Shown: positions 33,635-43,410, counted from the first letter of the stretch. The stretch: DNA of 64,000 bases from Streptomyces diastaticus subsp. diastaticus (GCF_011170125.1 NZ_BLLN01000005.1:930001-994000); one strand, 5' to 3'. The notes: generated from the sequence alone by a model not told the origin. Program-made: numbers and translations.

Positions 33635-36429
33635 GAGGTCCTGCGCAGGGAGACGAGGTCGGTCAGTTCACGGTCGGTGAGTTCGGTGAGGGCGCCCTCG
33701 CCGGAGCCGAGGACGGCGTCGGCGAGGGCCCGCTTGGCGCTCAGGAGCTCGGCGATGCGGTCCTCCACGGTGCCTTCGGTGATCAGCCGGTGGACCTGGA
33801 CGGGCCGGGTCTGGCCGATCCGGTGGGCACGGTCGGTGGCCTGCTCCTCGACCGCCGGGTTCCACCAGCGGTCGTAGTGGAAGACGTGCGAGGCGCGGGT
33901 CAGGTTCAGCCCGGTCCCGGCGGCCTTCAGGGAGAGGACGAGGACGGGGGTACGGCCCTCCTGGAAGCGGTCGACCATCCGCTCGCGTTCGGCGACCGGC
34001 GTGCCGCCGTGCAGGAGTTCGGCGGGGACGGCGCGGGCGGCGAGGTGCGCGCCGATCAGCTCGGCCATGCCGACGTACTGGGTGAAGAGCAGGGCCGAGC
34101 AGTCCTCGGCGAGGAGCGTGTCGAGGAGTTCGTCGAGCAGGGCCAGCTTGCCGGAGCGGCCCTCCAGCCGGGCGGGGCCCTCCTTGAGGAACTGCGCGGG
34201 GTGGTTGCAGATCTGCTTCAGGGAGGTGAGGAGTTTGAGGACCAGGCCGCGGCGGGCGATGCCCTCGGAACGTTCGATGGCGGCCATCGACTCGCGGACC
34301 ACCGCCTCGTAGAGCGAGGCCTGTTCGCGGGTGAGCGGCACCGGCCGGTCGGTCTCGGTCTTGGGCGGCAGTTCCGGGACGACGCCCGGGTCGGACTTGC
34401 GGCGGCGCAGCAGGAAGGGCCGGACCAGGCGGGCCAGCCGCTCGGCCGCCTCCGGGTCCTCGCCGGACTCGACGAGCCGGGCGTGCCGGGCGCGGAAGGC
34501 GGTGAGCGGGCCGAGCAGGCCGGGGGTGGTCCAGTCGAGGAGAGCCCAGAGTTCGGAGAGGTTGTTCTCGACGGGCGTGCCGGTGAGCGCGACCCGGGCG
34601 GCGGCGGGGAGGGTGCGCAGCGCCAGGGCGGTGGCCGAGTGCGGGTTCTTGACGTGCTGGGCCTCGTCGGCGACGACCAGGCCCCAGCGGACGGAGGCGA
34701 GCGACTCGGCGCTGGAGCGCATGGTTCCGTAGGTGGTGAGGAGGAAGCCGTCGGCCACGTCGCCGAGGCTGCGGCCCTGCCCGTGGTAGCGGCGGACGGG
34801 CACACCGGGGGCGAAGCGGGTGATCTCGCGCTCCCAGTTGCCGAGCAGGGAGGCGGGGCAGACCACCAGGGTCGGTCCGGTACCGGCCCGCTTGAGGTGC
34901 AGGGCGATGAGGGTGACCGTCTTGCCGAGGCCCATGTCGTCGGCGAGGCAGCCACCGAGACCGAGTGAGGTCATCAGCTCCAGCCAGCCGAGACCGCGCA
35001 GCTGGTAGTCGCGGAGGGTGGCGTTCAGCCCGGGCGGCGGCCGCACGTCGCCGGGCGGGGTGGTGAGCCGGTCACGGAGGGCGGCGAGCGCGCCGACGGG
35101 GACGGCCCGAACCTGTTCGCCCTCGACCTCGGCGGTGCCGGTGAGGGCCACGCCGAGGGCGTCGACCGGGTCGAGGAGGCCGAGGTCGCGTTTGCGGGCC
35201 CGGCGTACCACGTCCGGGTCGACCACCACCCACTGGTCGCGCAGCCGCACCACCGGTCGGTGGGCCTCGGCCAGTTCGTCCATCTCGGCCTCGCTGAGCC
35301 GCTCCCCGCCGAGCGCGACCTGCCAGCGGAACTCCAAAAGCCGGTCGGCGTCGAAGAACGGCGTGCCGTCGGTGGCGGAGCCGGGCGCGCCGCGCACCTC
35401 GGCCTCGGCGGTCAGTTCCCGGGCCAGTTCCCTCGGCCAGTGCACGGGGACCCCGGCGGCGCGCAGCCGCTCGGCGGCGGCCCCGAGGAGGTCGGAGAGT
35501 TCCGCGTCGTCCAGGGAGAGCACGTCCGGGACGGGCTGGTCGGCGAGGCGTTCCAACGGCGCCCACACGCGGGCGGCGCGGCGCAGGGCGAGCGCCGCGT
35601 CGATCCGGGCGCGCGGGCCGAAGCCGGGCAGGCGTTCCCCCGACCAGAGCGCGGCGGCATCGGCGACCCGGGTGGGGTCGGCGAGGCTGTGCGCCTGGAG
35701 GACGGCGGCTCCGGCGCCCCGGCGGCCGTCCTCGCCCTCGGGGTCGAAGAGGCCGTACGCGGAGAGGTCGAGGCGGAGCGAGAGGCTGACCCCGGCGTCC
35801 TGCCCGGCGGCGGCCAGCGCGGCCCAGCCGCGCGCCTGGGGCAGACGCTGGGGGGCGGTGGCGGCGAAGGGCGCGCCGAGGGCGTCGGCGGCGGCCGGGG
35901 TGCGGGGCAGGGTGTCGGCGACCGCGTCGAGGAAGGAACGCAGCAGCGCCTCGGGGTCGGCGACCATGAGCGGGGAGCGGCCCTCCAGCGCGACCGGGTG
36001 GCCCTCGGGCGGGAGGGCGGCGGCCAGGGCCCGCAGCCGGAGGAGGTCGTCGGCGTCCAGTGGACCCGCGCGCCAGGCGTCCTCGTCGGTCTCGGTGAGG
36101 CCCGGCAGCAGGCGGCCCCGGGCGACGAGGTCGAGAGCGAACCGGGCCGCGCCCTGCCAGCAGGCGGCGGACGGGCTCGGGGCGGGGTCGGCGAGCAGGG
36201 CGGCGAGGCCGTCCTCGACGCCGAGGACGGCGGCCCGCGCCTCGGCGCGGCGCACGGTGGCGCCCCGGGCCCGGGCGACGGTGAGGGTGGTGGTGGCGCC
36301 GGTGTCGCGTGGCGGCGCGCCGCCCTCGGGCGACCACCAGGCGAGGCGGCCGCGGCGGGGCAGCACGGCGGGCAGGAAGGTGACGGCCGCCCGCTCCGGG
36401 CCTCCGGTGCGGCCCGCGTCGCCGCTCAC
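33631..36429 (-). CDS. SNF2-family DEAD/DEAH-like ATPase (HelZ/HepA type)
   Basis: A 932-residue Swi2/Snf2 translocase. The N-terminal ~450 residues are a family-specific module; residues ~465-910 are the two RecA lobes: DDMGLGKTVTLIAL (Walker A), VVADEAQHVKN (motif II, DEAQ), LTGTPVENNLSELWAL (motif III), LFTQYVGMAELIGAHL, LSLKAAGTGLNLTRASHV and ATDRAHRIGQTRPV (motifs V-VI). It probably remodels DNA-protein complexes in repair or transcription; the actual role is unknown. GTG start at 36429. Mycobacterial HelZ with a SWIM neighbour has the same pairing. Confidence 0.94.
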   Translation of the reverse strand: MSGDAGRTGGPERAAVTFLPAVLPRRGRLAWWSPEGGAPPRDTGATTTLTVARARGATVRRAEARAAVLGVEDGLAALLADPAPSPSAACWQGAARFALDLVARGRLLPGLTETDEDAWRAGPLDADDLLRLRALAAALPPEGHPVALEGRSPLMVADPEALLRSFLDAVADTLPRTPAAADALGAPFAATAPQRLPQARGWAALAAAGQDAGVSLSLRLDLSAYGLFDPEGEDGRRGAGAAVLQAHSLADPTRVADAAALWSGERLPGFGPRARIDAALALRRAARVWAPLERLADQPVPDVLSLDDAELSDLLGAAAERLRAAGVPVHWPRELARELTAEAEVRGAPGSATDGTPFFDADRLLEFRWQVALGGERLSEAEMDELAEAHRPVVRLRDQWVVVDPDVVRRARKRDLGLLDPVDALGVALTGTAEVEGEQVRAVPVGALAALRDRLTTPPGDVRPPPGLNATLRDYQLRGLGWLELMTSLGLGGCLADDMGLGKTVTLIALHLKRAGTGPTLVVCPASLLGNWEREITRFAPGVPVRRYHGQGRSLGDVADGFLLTTYGTMRSSAESLASVRWGLVVADEAQHVKNPHSATALALRTLPAAARVALTGTPVENNLSELWALLDWTTPGLLGPLTAFRARHARLVESGEDPEAAERLARLVRPFLLRRRKSDPGVVPELPPKTETDRPVPLTREQASLYEAVVRESMAAIERSEGIARRGLVLKLLTSLKQICNHPAQFLKEGPARLEGRSGKLALLDELLDTLLAEDCSALLFTQYVGMAELIGAHLAARAVPAELLHGGTPVAERERMVDRFQEGRTPVLVLSLKAAGTGLNLTRASHVFHYDRWWNPAVEEQATDRAHRIGQTRPVQVHRLITEGTVEDRIAELLSAKRALADAVLGSGEGALTELTDRELTDLVSLRRTS

Positions 36430-36448
36430 CGGTCGGCTCCCCGCGGGT

Positions 36449-37039
36449 TCACGGCGTGCTGGTGGCGACCACGTAGACGAGGGCCTCGCCGGTCGGCTTG
36501 CGGGTGACGGTCACGTTGTGGGTGGGGAGCGGGTCGTCCTGCTGGTGCGTGAGGCCGGACCAGGGGCCGAAGACGCCGAAGTCCCAGCCGGTGACGGCCT
36601 GGTTGCGGGCGCTGATGGTGACCTCGCCGTGCTTCAGCTCCTCGGGAGTGGTGCCGTAGGTGGCGAGGAAGGCGGCCAGTTGGTCCTCGGTGGTGCGGAA
36701 CTGCACGTAGAGGCGGCTGGTCTTCCAGTTGTTGGTCTCGTAGTACGCGACGTGCCAGGCGTTGGGCGGGATCGGGACCTGGTAGATGCGGCGCTGCACC
36801 TGCGAGGGCCAGCCGGCGGTGAGGCCGGTCGCCGACCACTTGCGTTCCTTGTCGCGGCCGCTGTCGCGGCTCTGGCCGGCGGAGACCAGCAGGTATCCGG
36901 CGGGCACGCCGATGAGCAGCACGATGACGATGGCGGTGATCCACCGCCTGCGCACGGTGCGGCGGCGCTGCTCGCGGGTGGGCGGCGGGGGCGCCGCGTC
37001 CGGCCCCGGCTTGGGCTCGGTGGGGCTGGAAAGGCTCAT
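36449..37039 (-). CDS. Single-pass membrane protein of unknown function
   Basis: A 196-residue protein: proline-rich cytoplasmic head (about 1-30), basic patch RRRTVRRRW, one transmembrane helix (about 35-55, ITAIVIVLLIGVPAGYLLVSA) and an extracytoplasmic domain of ~140 residues (WHVAYYETNNWKTSRLYVQFRT, ISARNQAVTGWDFGVFGPWSG). No family is recognised. ATG overlaps the ROK kinase stop (ATGA) and the helicase starts 20 bp downstream, linking kinase, membrane protein and helicase in one transcription unit. Confidence 0.85.
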   Translation of the reverse strand: MSLSSPTEPKPGPDAAPPPPTREQRRRTVRRRWITAIVIVLLIGVPAGYLLVSAGQSRDSGRDKERKWSATGLTAGWPSQVQRRIYQVPIPPNAWHVAYYETNNWKTSRLYVQFRTTEDQLAAFLATYGTTPEELKHGEVTISARNQAVTGWDFGVFGPWSGLTHQQDDPLPTHNVTVTRKPTGEALVYVVATSTP

Positions 37040-38208
37040 GACGGGGTTTCCTGGCTGGTGGCGGCGGTCTGCTCGTCGGCCGCGCGGCGGCCCTGGGCGT
37101 ACCGCTCGTAGCGTTCGTACCGTTCGACGCGGCGGCGCTTGGCGCGGCGGAAGCGGCGGGCGACCAGGCGGGCGAGGTCGGCCGCGCCGACCATGCCCGC
37201 CTCGGGGCCGAGCTGGGCGCGGGCGATGCGGGCCTCGGGGCGGTAGCCGCGGCCGGTGAGCTGACGGCGGAAGGCGTCGCGGGCCGGGAGGATCAGCAGG
37301 TCGTCGGCGGCGCTGACGCCGCCGCCCACCACGAAGCAGGACGGGTCGAGGGCGGCGGCGAGGTTGGCGATGCCGACGCCGAGCCACTGCCCGATGTCCC
37401 CGAGCAGCTCCACGCACATCGCGTCGCCCTCCCGGGCGAGCTGGGTGATGAGGGGCCCGGTGATGTCGTGGACGTTGCCCTGGACCCGGTCGATGAGGTT
37501 GTACGCGACCGGGGAGTCGGCGGCGGCCAGCTCGCGGGCCTCGCGGACCAGGGCGTTGCCGGAGCTGTACTGCTCCCAGCAGCCGCGGTTGCCGCACGGG
37601 CAGCGGTGGCCGCCCGGGACGACCTGCATGTGGCCGAACTCCCCGGCGACGCCGTACTCGCCGCGTTTGACCTGGCCGTCCTCCAGGATGGCGCCACCGA
37701 TGCCGGTGCCCAGGGTGATCATCACCAGGTGGTCCTCGCCACGTCCGGCTCCGAAGCGCCATTCGGCCCAGGCGGCGGCGTTGGCGTCGTTGTCGACCAT
37801 GACGGGGACGGCGAGCCGGCCGGAGAGGCGGTCGCGCAGCGGCTCGTTGCGCCAGGAGAGGTGGGGGGCGAAGAGGACCCGGTTGCGGTCGGCGTCGACC
37901 CAGCCGGCCGCGCCGATGCCGACGGCGTGCACGTCGTGCCGGTCGGAGAGGTCCAGCACCAGTTCGACGATGGTGTCCTCGACGACCCTGGGGCTCTTCG
38001 ACTTGTCGGGCGTCTCGGCCCTGAGCTGTTCGAGGATGGTGCCGTCGGCGTCCACGACGCCCGCCATCACCTTCGTGCCGCCGATGTCGATGCCGACGGT
38101 CGGCACCCGGGGCGCGGTCAGGTGGGACCGCCTCTCCCGCGTGCCGACGGTGCGCAGGACGGTGGCCCGTGCGGAGCCGCGGTGTGCGAGGTCGCGGTAG
38201 GTGCTCAT
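37036..38208 (-). CDS. ROK-family sugar kinase (glucokinase-like)
   Basis: Phosphorylates a sugar with ATP. The 390-residue protein has a ~36-residue basic leader and then the ROK fold: VGIDIGGTKVMAGVV (phosphate loop), DNDANAAAWAEWRFGAG (catalytic Asp in NDAN), GTGIGGAIL, GEFGHMQV, and the zinc motif GHRCPCGNRGCWEQYSSG. A C-terminal basic repeat (RRVERYERYERYAQGRR) extends the usual ROK length by about 30 residues. It lies downstream of the ATPase of the RbsABC-like importer and probably phosphorylates the imported sugar. Confidence 0.93.
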   Translation of the reverse strand: MSTYRDLAHRGSARATVLRTVGTRERRSHLTAPRVPTVGIDIGGTKVMAGVVDADGTILEQLRAETPDKSKSPRVVEDTIVELVLDLSDRHDVHAVGIGAAGWVDADRNRVLFAPHLSWRNEPLRDRLSGRLAVPVMVDNDANAAAWAEWRFGAGRGEDHLVMITLGTGIGGAILEDGQVKRGEYGVAGEFGHMQVVPGGHRCPCGNRGCWEQYSSGNALVREARELAAADSPVAYNLIDRVQGNVHDITGPLITQLAREGDAMCVELLGDIGQWLGVGIANLAAALDPSCFVVGGGVSAADDLLILPARDAFRRQLTGRGYRPEARIARAQLGPEAGMVGAADLARLVARRFRRAKRRRVERYERYERYAQGRRAADEQTAATSQETPS

Positions 38209-38254
38209 CGCGACGATTCTGCCTTACCGGGCACGCCCGGCGCACACACGCCCG

Positions 38255-38292
38255 CCCGGGGGGCCGGCCGGCGCCAGGGCGCGCCCCCCGGG
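38255..38292 (-). terminator. Hairpin after the sugar ABC operon
   Basis: A 10-bp G/C stem (38255-38264 with 38283-38292) and an 18-nt loop start 8 bp past the ATPase stop at 38300. It would separate the transporter operon from the ROK kinase gene or attenuate read-through. Confidence 0.6.
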
Positions 38293-38299
38293 TCGCGGA

Positions 38300-39175
38300 T
38301 CACCGGCCGCCGGGCTCCCGGCCGCGCGCGGCGGCCCCGCCGAGGTGGTCGGGGACGGGGGCCCGCTCCAGCGCCTCGCCCAGTTCGTCCAGGTCGGAGC
38401 CGCCCGCCATCTGCCGGGTCAGCTCGTCCAGGTCGATGTCGCCCTTCAGGTGACTGCCGGCCATGGCACCCCGCTTGAGCAGCACGAAGCGGTCCCCGAC
38501 GAGGTAGGCGTGGTGCGGATTGTGCGTGATGAGGACGACACCGAGGCCCGCGTCACGCGCGGCGGCGACGTACCGGAGGACGACCCCGGACTGCTTGACG
38601 CCGAGGGCGGCGGTGGGCTCGTCCAGGACGAGGACCCTGGCGCCGAAGTAGACGGCCCGGGCGATGGCCACGCACTGGCGCTCACCGCCGGAGAGGGTGC
38701 CGATGGGCTGGTCGACGTCGCGCAGGTCGATGCCCATCCGGGCCAGCTCGGCGCGGGCGGTCTCGCGCATGAAGCGGACGTCCATGCGGCGGAAGGGGCC
38801 CTTGCCGGTGGTCGGCTCGGAGCCGAGGAAGAAGTTCCGCCAGACCGGCATCAGCGGGACCACGGCGAGGTCCTGGTAGACGGTGGCGATGCCCCGGTCC
38901 AGGGCCTGGCGCGGCGAGGCGAGGCGGGTCTCCTCGCCCGCGACGCGCAGGGTGCCGCCGTCGTGCGGGTGCAGCCCCGCGATGATCTTGATGAGGGTGG
39001 ACTTGCCGGCGCCGTTGTCGCCGAGGACGCAGGTGATCTCGCCCGCGTGGACCTCCAGCGAGACGTCCTCCAGGGCGCGCACGTTGCCGTAGAACTTGCT
39101 GACGTCGGCCAGCTCGACCAGGGGGCCGGTCTCGCCCGTGGCCCCGGCCACGGTGGGTGCGGGATGCGCGTTCAT
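38300..39175 (-). CDS. Sugar ABC transporter ATPase (single-domain CUT2/RbsA-like)
   Basis: A 291-residue ATPase: Walker [10 protein letters not shown] (about 52-60), Q-loop [10 protein letters not shown], signature [21 protein letters not shown], Walker [14 protein letters not shown]-loop LITHNPHHA. RbsA-type ATPases usually have two NBDs in ~500 residues; this one is a single domain, as in the FrcA-like subgroup. The Asp normally following Walker B (ALD) is Gly (AALG), typical of this class. ATG overlaps the permease stop (ATGA). Confidence 0.94.
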   Translation of the reverse strand: MNAHPAPTVAGATGETGPLVELADVSKFYGNVRALEDVSLEVHAGEITCVLGDNGAGKSTLIKIIAGLHPHDGGTLRVAGEETRLASPRQALDRGIATVYQDLAVVPLMPVWRNFFLGSEPTTGKGPFRRMDVRFMRETARAELARMGIDLRDVDQPIGTLSGGERQCVAIARAVYFGARVLVLDEPTAALGVKQSGVVLRYVAAARDAGLGVVLITHNPHHAYLVGDRFVLLKRGAMAGSHLKGDIDLDELTRQMAGGSDLDELGEALERAPVPDHLGGAAARGREPGGR

Positions 39176-40224
39176 GCCGTCTCCTCCGCCCGCTTGCGGA
39201 CCCAGTGGTTGAGCAGGGTCGCCAGCAGCAGCATCGCTCCGAGGAAGAACTTGAACCAGTCGGGGTTCCACTCGGCGTAGACGATGCCCTTGCTGGTCAT
39301 GCCGAAGATCAGCGCGCCGACGGCGGAGCCGATCGCGGAACCGTAGCCGCCGGTGATGAGGCAGCCGCCGATGACGGCCGCGATGATGTAGATCAGCTCG
39401 TTGCCCACGCCTTCGCCGGACTGCACCACGTCGAAGGAGAAGAGCAGGTGCTGGCCCGAGATCCAGGCGCCGAGGGCCACACCCAGGTAGAGGCCGATCT
39501 TGGTGGCGCGCACCGGCACGCCGACCGCGCGGGCCGCGTCGGCGTCGCCGCCGGCCGCGAAGATCCAGTTGCCGTACCGGGTGCGGAGCAGGATCCAGGT
39601 GGCGAGGGCGACCAGGGCGAGCCACCACAGCACGGTGATCTTGATGTGCACCGAGCCGAGCGTGAGGGTGGAGGCGAAGACCGCCTTGGCGGAGTCGAAG
39701 CCCTCCATGTCGGAGATCGACTTGGTGGAGACCGTGCCGCTGATGAGCTTGGTCAGACCGAGGTTCAGGCCGGTCAGCATCAGGAAGGTGCCGAGCGTGA
39801 TGATGAAGCTGGGCAGCCTGGTGCGGGTCAGCAGCATCCCGTTGAAGAGCCCGATGGCGAGCGTGACCAGCAGGGAGACGCCGACACCGACCCAGACGTT
39901 GGCGGTCATCTGGTAGCTGAACATCGAGGAGACCAGCGCCGAGCTGGTCACGGCGACGCCGGTGGAGAGGTCGAACTCGCCGCCGATCATCAGCAGCGCC
40001 ACCGGCACCGCCATGATCCCGATGGTGGAGGCCGCGTAGAGGACCGTGGTGAGGCTGGAGACCTGGAGGAAGCTGTCGGCGGCGAAGACGAAGAAGAGGA
40101 AGACCGCGACGGCGCCGACGACCGCGCCCAGCTCGGGGCGGCCGAGGAGCTTCTTCAGGGGGGATCGGGTGATCAGCCGCTCGTCCGCTGGGCCGGAGGG
40201 GGTGGCGGGGGCGGGCGCGCTCAT
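39172..40224 (-). CDS. Sugar ABC transporter permease (RbsC/FrcC type)
   Basis: A 350-residue CUT2 permease with about 9-10 hydrophobic helices. Family blocks: [78 protein letters not shown], and [26 protein letters not shown] overlaps the binding-protein stop, and its own stop overlaps the ATPase start. Confidence 0.94.
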   Translation of the reverse strand: MSAPAPATPSGPADERLITRSPLKKLLGRPELGAVVGAVAVFLFFVFAADSFLQVSSLTTVLYAASTIGIMAVPVALLMIGGEFDLSTGVAVTSSALVSSMFSYQMTANVWVGVGVSLLVTLAIGLFNGMLLTRTRLPSFIITLGTFLMLTGLNLGLTKLISGTVSTKSISDMEGFDSAKAVFASTLTLGSVHIKITVLWWLALVALATWILLRTRYGNWIFAAGGDADAARAVGVPVRATKIGLYLGVALGAWISGQHLLFSFDVVQSGEGVGNELIYIIAAVIGGCLITGGYGSAIGSAVGALIFGMTSKGIVYAEWNPDWFKFFLGAMLLLATLLNHWVRKRAEETA

Positions 40225-41225
40225 CGGGTGCCCCGCTTGGTGTAGTCGGCGAGGGCGTCGGCGTCCTTCTCGGTGATGATCTGCGGGCCGGTGAGGACCG
40301 GCTGGCCGCCGCCGAGGACGTCCGCGTTGTAGTGGTACAGCCAGAGCAGGTCGACCGCCTCGTACCCCTGGAGGTAGGGCTGCTGGTCGACCGAGAAGCC
40401 GAGGGTGCCGTCCTTCAGCCCCTGGGCGACCTTGGCGTTGAGGTCGAAGGTGTTGATCTCGGCCTTGCTGGAGGCGCCCTCCTTGGCCTTGACGGCGGCG
40501 TCCGCGAAGGGGGCGCCGAGGGTCACCACGGAGTCGAGGCTCTTGTCGGTCTGGAGCCGGGCCTCGATGGCGGCCTGCGTGTCGGGCATGTTGGTGCCGT
40601 CGACGTAGAGGTTGACCAGCTTGCCGTCGAAGCTCTCGCGGACGCCGTCGCAGCGCTGCTCGTGGCCGACGTTGCCCTGTTCGTGCAGGACGCAGAGGGC
40701 CTTCTTGCGGCCGCGCTCGTTCAGCTCCTCGCCGACCGCCTCACCGGCGATCTCCTCGTCCTGCCCGATGTGGGTCAGCGCGCCGAACTCCTTGGACTTC
40801 TCGGAGCCGGAGTTGACGGTGACGACCGGGATGCCGGCCTTCACGGCCCGCTCGACGGCGGCCTTCATCGCGCCGGGCTTGGCGAGGGTGACGATCAGCC
40901 CGTCGACCTTCTTGTCGATGGCGGCGTCGACCAGCTGCGCCTGCTGCTGGGCCTCGTCGTGGTGCGAGTAGAGGAACTTGATGTTGTCCTTGGCGGCGGC
41001 CTGCTGGGCGCCCTTCTGGACGATGTCCCAGAAGGTGTCGCCGTCGCCGGAGTGGGTGACCATGGCGAAGGTCCAGCGGGGCGTGTCCACCGCGGCCCTC
41101 CCCTGGGCCGCCTCGGCCTTGGCCGCGTCCTCGGCGCGCTTGCCGCCCGTACTGCTGCACCCGGCGAGGGATGCGCCGAGAACCCCTGCGAGCGCGATGC
41201 TTACCCAGGTCCGAAACCGTGCCAC
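40221..41225 (-). CDS. Sugar-binding lipoprotein (RbsB type)
   Basis: A 334-residue binding protein of the ribose/inositol/fructose class. Signal peptide with lipobox LAGC (Cys about 23), then two alpha/beta lobes: [60 protein letters not shown], and [21 protein letters not shown] near the end. Two cysteines in LCVLHEQGN...HEQRCDGV may form a disulphide. GTG at 41225. First gene of the operon; a promoter about 170 bp upstream leaves a long leader. Confidence 0.94.
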   Translation of the reverse strand: MARFRTWVSIALAGVLGASLAGCSSTGGKRAEDAAKAEAAQGRAAVDTPRWTFAMVTHSGDGDTFWDIVQKGAQQAAAKDNIKFLYSHHDEAQQQAQLVDAAIDKKVDGLIVTLAKPGAMKAAVERAVKAGIPVVTVNSGSEKSKEFGALTHIGQDEEIAGEAVGEELNERGRKKALCVLHEQGNVGHEQRCDGVRESFDGKLVNLYVDGTNMPDTQAAIEARLQTDKSLDSVVTLGAPFADAAVKAKEGASSKAEINTFDLNAKVAQGLKDGTLGFSVDQQPYLQGYEAVDLLWLYHYNADVLGGGQPVLTGPQIITEKDADALADYTKRGTR

Positions 41226-41396
41226 GAGGCCGTGCCCTTCTCGCTGTGCCGCTTCATGCGAAGGGGGCGGAACAGCCGCCCCAACCGCCCAAGTATCCCC
41301 GACCGCTCCGGCCGGTTCTCAGGCCGGGGGCCCGGGGCCGCCCGGCCGGCCCCGGCGCCACGGGGCGCGGGGCCCGCGTGGGCGGGGTCCGGTGTG

Positions 41397-41425
41397 GTTG
41401 TAGTGGGGCGCGGGGGGCGCGTCAA
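41397..41425 (-). promoter_or_regulatory. Promoter of the RbsB-like operon
   Basis: Minus-strand TTGACG (41420-41425), 17-bp spacer, TACAAC (41397-41402). The start point would be near 41390, giving a leader of about 165 nt. A weak GTTGT/ACGAC pair lies at about 41451-41460 upstream of it and could be a GntR half-site pair. Confidence 0.6.
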
Positions 41426-41492
41426 TGTGTGCGACGCCACGTCCGCGGTTCGTTGTACGACCGTTCCCACGGAGCGTGCGGTCCACCGCCGG

Positions 41493-42257
41493 TCAGCGGC
41501 GGGCGAGGAGCTGGAAGTCGAAGGAGTGGCGGGTGGCGCGGTAGACGTGGCTGCCCAGTTCGACGGCCCGGCCGGTGTGGTCGCGGCTGAGGCGGCGCAT
41601 GGTCAGCAGCGGGGCGCCGGGCGCCTCGCCGAGCAGTGCGGCCTCCTCCGCGGTGGCCGCGCGGGCGCCGACCGACTGGCGGGCGCTGTGCAGGGTGACG
41701 CCCGCCTCGCGGAGCAGCCCGTACAGGCCGCCGGCGGCGAGCCGGCCGGGGTCGAGGCCGAGCAGCCCTGCCGGGAGGTGGTTGGTCAGCCGGGCCAGCG
41801 GTTCCCCGTGGCTGAGCCGCAGCCGCTCCAGGTGGACCACCTCGCTGCCCTCGGCGAGCTGGAGGGCGGCGGCCGTCTCGGGACTCGCCGTCTCGGTGAC
41901 GCAGCGCAGGACGCGGGTGGTGGGGCGTAGCCCGGCCGCCTCCAGGTCGTCGTGGAGACTGCTCAGCTCCAGCGGACGGCGCAGCGGCGCGTGCAGGACC
42001 TGGGTGCCGACGCCCCGGCGGCGGACCAGCAGTCCGGCGTCGACCAGTGACTGGATGGCCTGGCGGACGGTGGGCCGGGACAGGCCGAGGCGCCGGGCGA
42101 GGCCGATCTCGTTGCCGAGGAGCGTGCCGGGGGCGAGGTCGCCGCCGGTGACGGCGGCCTCGAGCTGCTGGGCGAGCTGGTGGTAGAGCGGCACGGGGCT
42201 GCCGCGGTCGACGCGCAGGTGGAGCGCGGCGGTCGGGTCCTGGTCGGTCGGGGGCAC
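41493..42257 (-). CDS. GntR/HutC-family transcriptional regulator
   Basis: A 254-residue repressor. The winged HTH is at about 15-80 (PVPLYHQLAQQLEAAVTGGDL, NEIGLARRLGLSRPTVRQAIQSLVDAGLLVRRRGVGTQV), followed by a UTRA/HutC ligand domain (about 95-245). GTG at 42257. Divergent from the Gfo/Idh dehydrogenase and upstream of the sugar importer on the same strand, it probably controls both through the palindrome at 42307-42322. TACGCT seven bases before the GTG suggests a leaderless mRNA. Confidence 0.93.
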   Translation of the reverse strand: MPPTDQDPTAALHLRVDRGSPVPLYHQLAQQLEAAVTGGDLAPGTLLGNEIGLARRLGLSRPTVRQAIQSLVDAGLLVRRRGVGTQVLHAPLRRPLELSSLHDDLEAAGLRPTTRVLRCVTETASPETAAALQLAEGSEVVHLERLRLSHGEPLARLTNHLPAGLLGLDPGRLAAGGLYGLLREAGVTLHSARQSVGARAATAEEAALLGEAPGAPLLTMRRLSRDHTGRAVELGSHVYRATRHSFDFQLLARR

Positions 42258-42306
42258 GCAGGCGAGCGTAGGGGATGTCCTCACGGGCCCGGAAGGCGCG
42301 CGGTCC

Positions 42307-42322
42307 GGTTGTCCTGACAACC
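42307..42322. promoter_or_regulatory. Probable GntR operator
   Basis: GGTTGTCCTGACAACC is a 7-bp perfect inverted repeat with a 2-bp centre in the gntR-gfo intergenic region. It lies directly upstream of TTGACG (42325-42330), the likely -35 box of the dehydrogenase gene, so repressor binding would block RNA polymerase. Confidence 0.75.
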
Positions 42323-42359
42323 GGTTGACGGGACGCTGAGCGCCCTGCACGTTGGGTCC

Positions 42360-43364
42360 ATGAGGATCGCACTCGCCGGAACCGGCCGGATCGGCTCGGC
42401 CCACGCCCGGACGCTCGCGGCACATCCGAAGGTGTCGTCGTTGGTGGTGGCGGACGCGGAACCGCGGCGCGCTGCGGCGCTGGCTGCCCGGACCGGGGCC
42501 GAGGCGGTCGCCGACGTGGACGCGCTGTTCGCGGCGGAGCCCTCGGCGCTGGTGGTGACGGCGGCGACGGCGGCGCACGCCCCGCTGATCGCCCGGGCCG
42601 CGCGGGCGGGGCTGCCGGTCTTCTGCGAGAAGCCGGTCGCGGTGGACCTGCCGGGGACCCTGGCGGCGCTGGCGGAGGTGGAGGCGGCGGGCACGCTCCT
42701 CCAGCTCGGTTTCCAGCGGCGCTTCGACGCCGGTTACGCGGCGGCCAGGCGCGCGGTCCGCTCCGGCGAGCTGGGCCGCCTGCACACCGTCCGTGCCCTC
42801 TCCTCGGACCCCGCTCCCCCGCCGCCCGCCTACGTCCCGCTCTCCGGCGGCCTGTTCCGCGACTGCCTGGTGCACGACTTCGACATGGTCCGCTGGGTGA
42901 CGGGCCGCGAGGTCACCGAGGTGTACGCGACGGGTTCGGACGCCGGTCCCGCCATGTTCCGGGACGCCGGGGACGTGGACACCGCGGCCGCCCTGCTCAC
43001 CCTGGACGACGGGTGCCTGGTGACGGCGACCGCGACGCGCTGCAACGGCGCCGGGTACGACGTGCGCATGGAGCTGGCCGGCGAGGCGGGCCAGCTGACG
43101 GTGGGGCTGGACGCCCGGGCGCCGCTCACCTCGGCGGAGCCCGGCGGCCCACCGGCCCCGGCGGAGCCGTGGCCCGGGTTCCTGGAGCGGTTCGCCCCGG
43201 CGTACGAGGCGGAGCTGGACGCCTTCCTGGCGGTGGCCCGGGGCGAGCTGGCCAACCCGTGCGACGGCCGCGAGGCGCTGGCCGCGCTGCGGGTGGCCGA
43301 GGCGTGCGAGGTGTCGCGGCGGGAGCGGCGGCCGGTGCGCCTGGCGGAGGTGCCGGGCGGCTGA
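42360..43364 (+). CDS. Gfo/Idh/MocA-family dehydrogenase (inositol/sugar dehydrogenase-like)
   Basis: A 334-residue NAD(P)-dependent oxidoreductase of sugars or polyols. GTGRIG (7-12) binds the cofactor, FCEKPVA (about 93-99) is the family EKP motif, and GGLFRDCLVHDFDMVRW (about 163-179) carries the catalytic D-xxx-H pair (HDFD). Closest by pattern to myo-inositol 2-dehydrogenases. The ATG follows CACGTT by six bases, so the mRNA is probably leaderless. With the importer and ROK kinase it forms a sugar or polyol catabolic unit. Confidence 0.92.
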   Translation: MRIALAGTGRIGSAHARTLAAHPKVSSLVVADAEPRRAAALAARTGAEAVADVDALFAAEPSALVVTAATAAHAPLIARAARAGLPVFCEKPVAVDLPGTLAALAEVEAAGTLLQLGFQRRFDAGYAAARRAVRSGELGRLHTVRALSSDPAPPPPAYVPLSGGLFRDCLVHDFDMVRWVTGREVTEVYATGSDAGPAMFRDAGDVDTAAALLTLDDGCLVTATATRCNGAGYDVRMELAGEAGQLTVGLDARAPLTSAEPGGPPAPAEPWPGFLERFAPAYEAELDAFLAVARGELANPCDGREALAALRVAEACEVSRRERRPVRLAEVPGG

Positions 43365-43375
43365 GGCGGGGTGCG

Positions 43376-43404
43376 GGCCCCGGCGCGGGCGGCGCGCCGG
43401 GGCC
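43376..43404. terminator. Bidirectional hairpin between convergent genes
   Basis: A perfect 12-bp stem (43376-43387 with 43393-43404) and 5-nt loop fill the gap between the Gfo/Idh stop (43364) and the P450 stop (43411). Confidence 0.85.
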
Positions 43405-43410
43405 GGGGCG

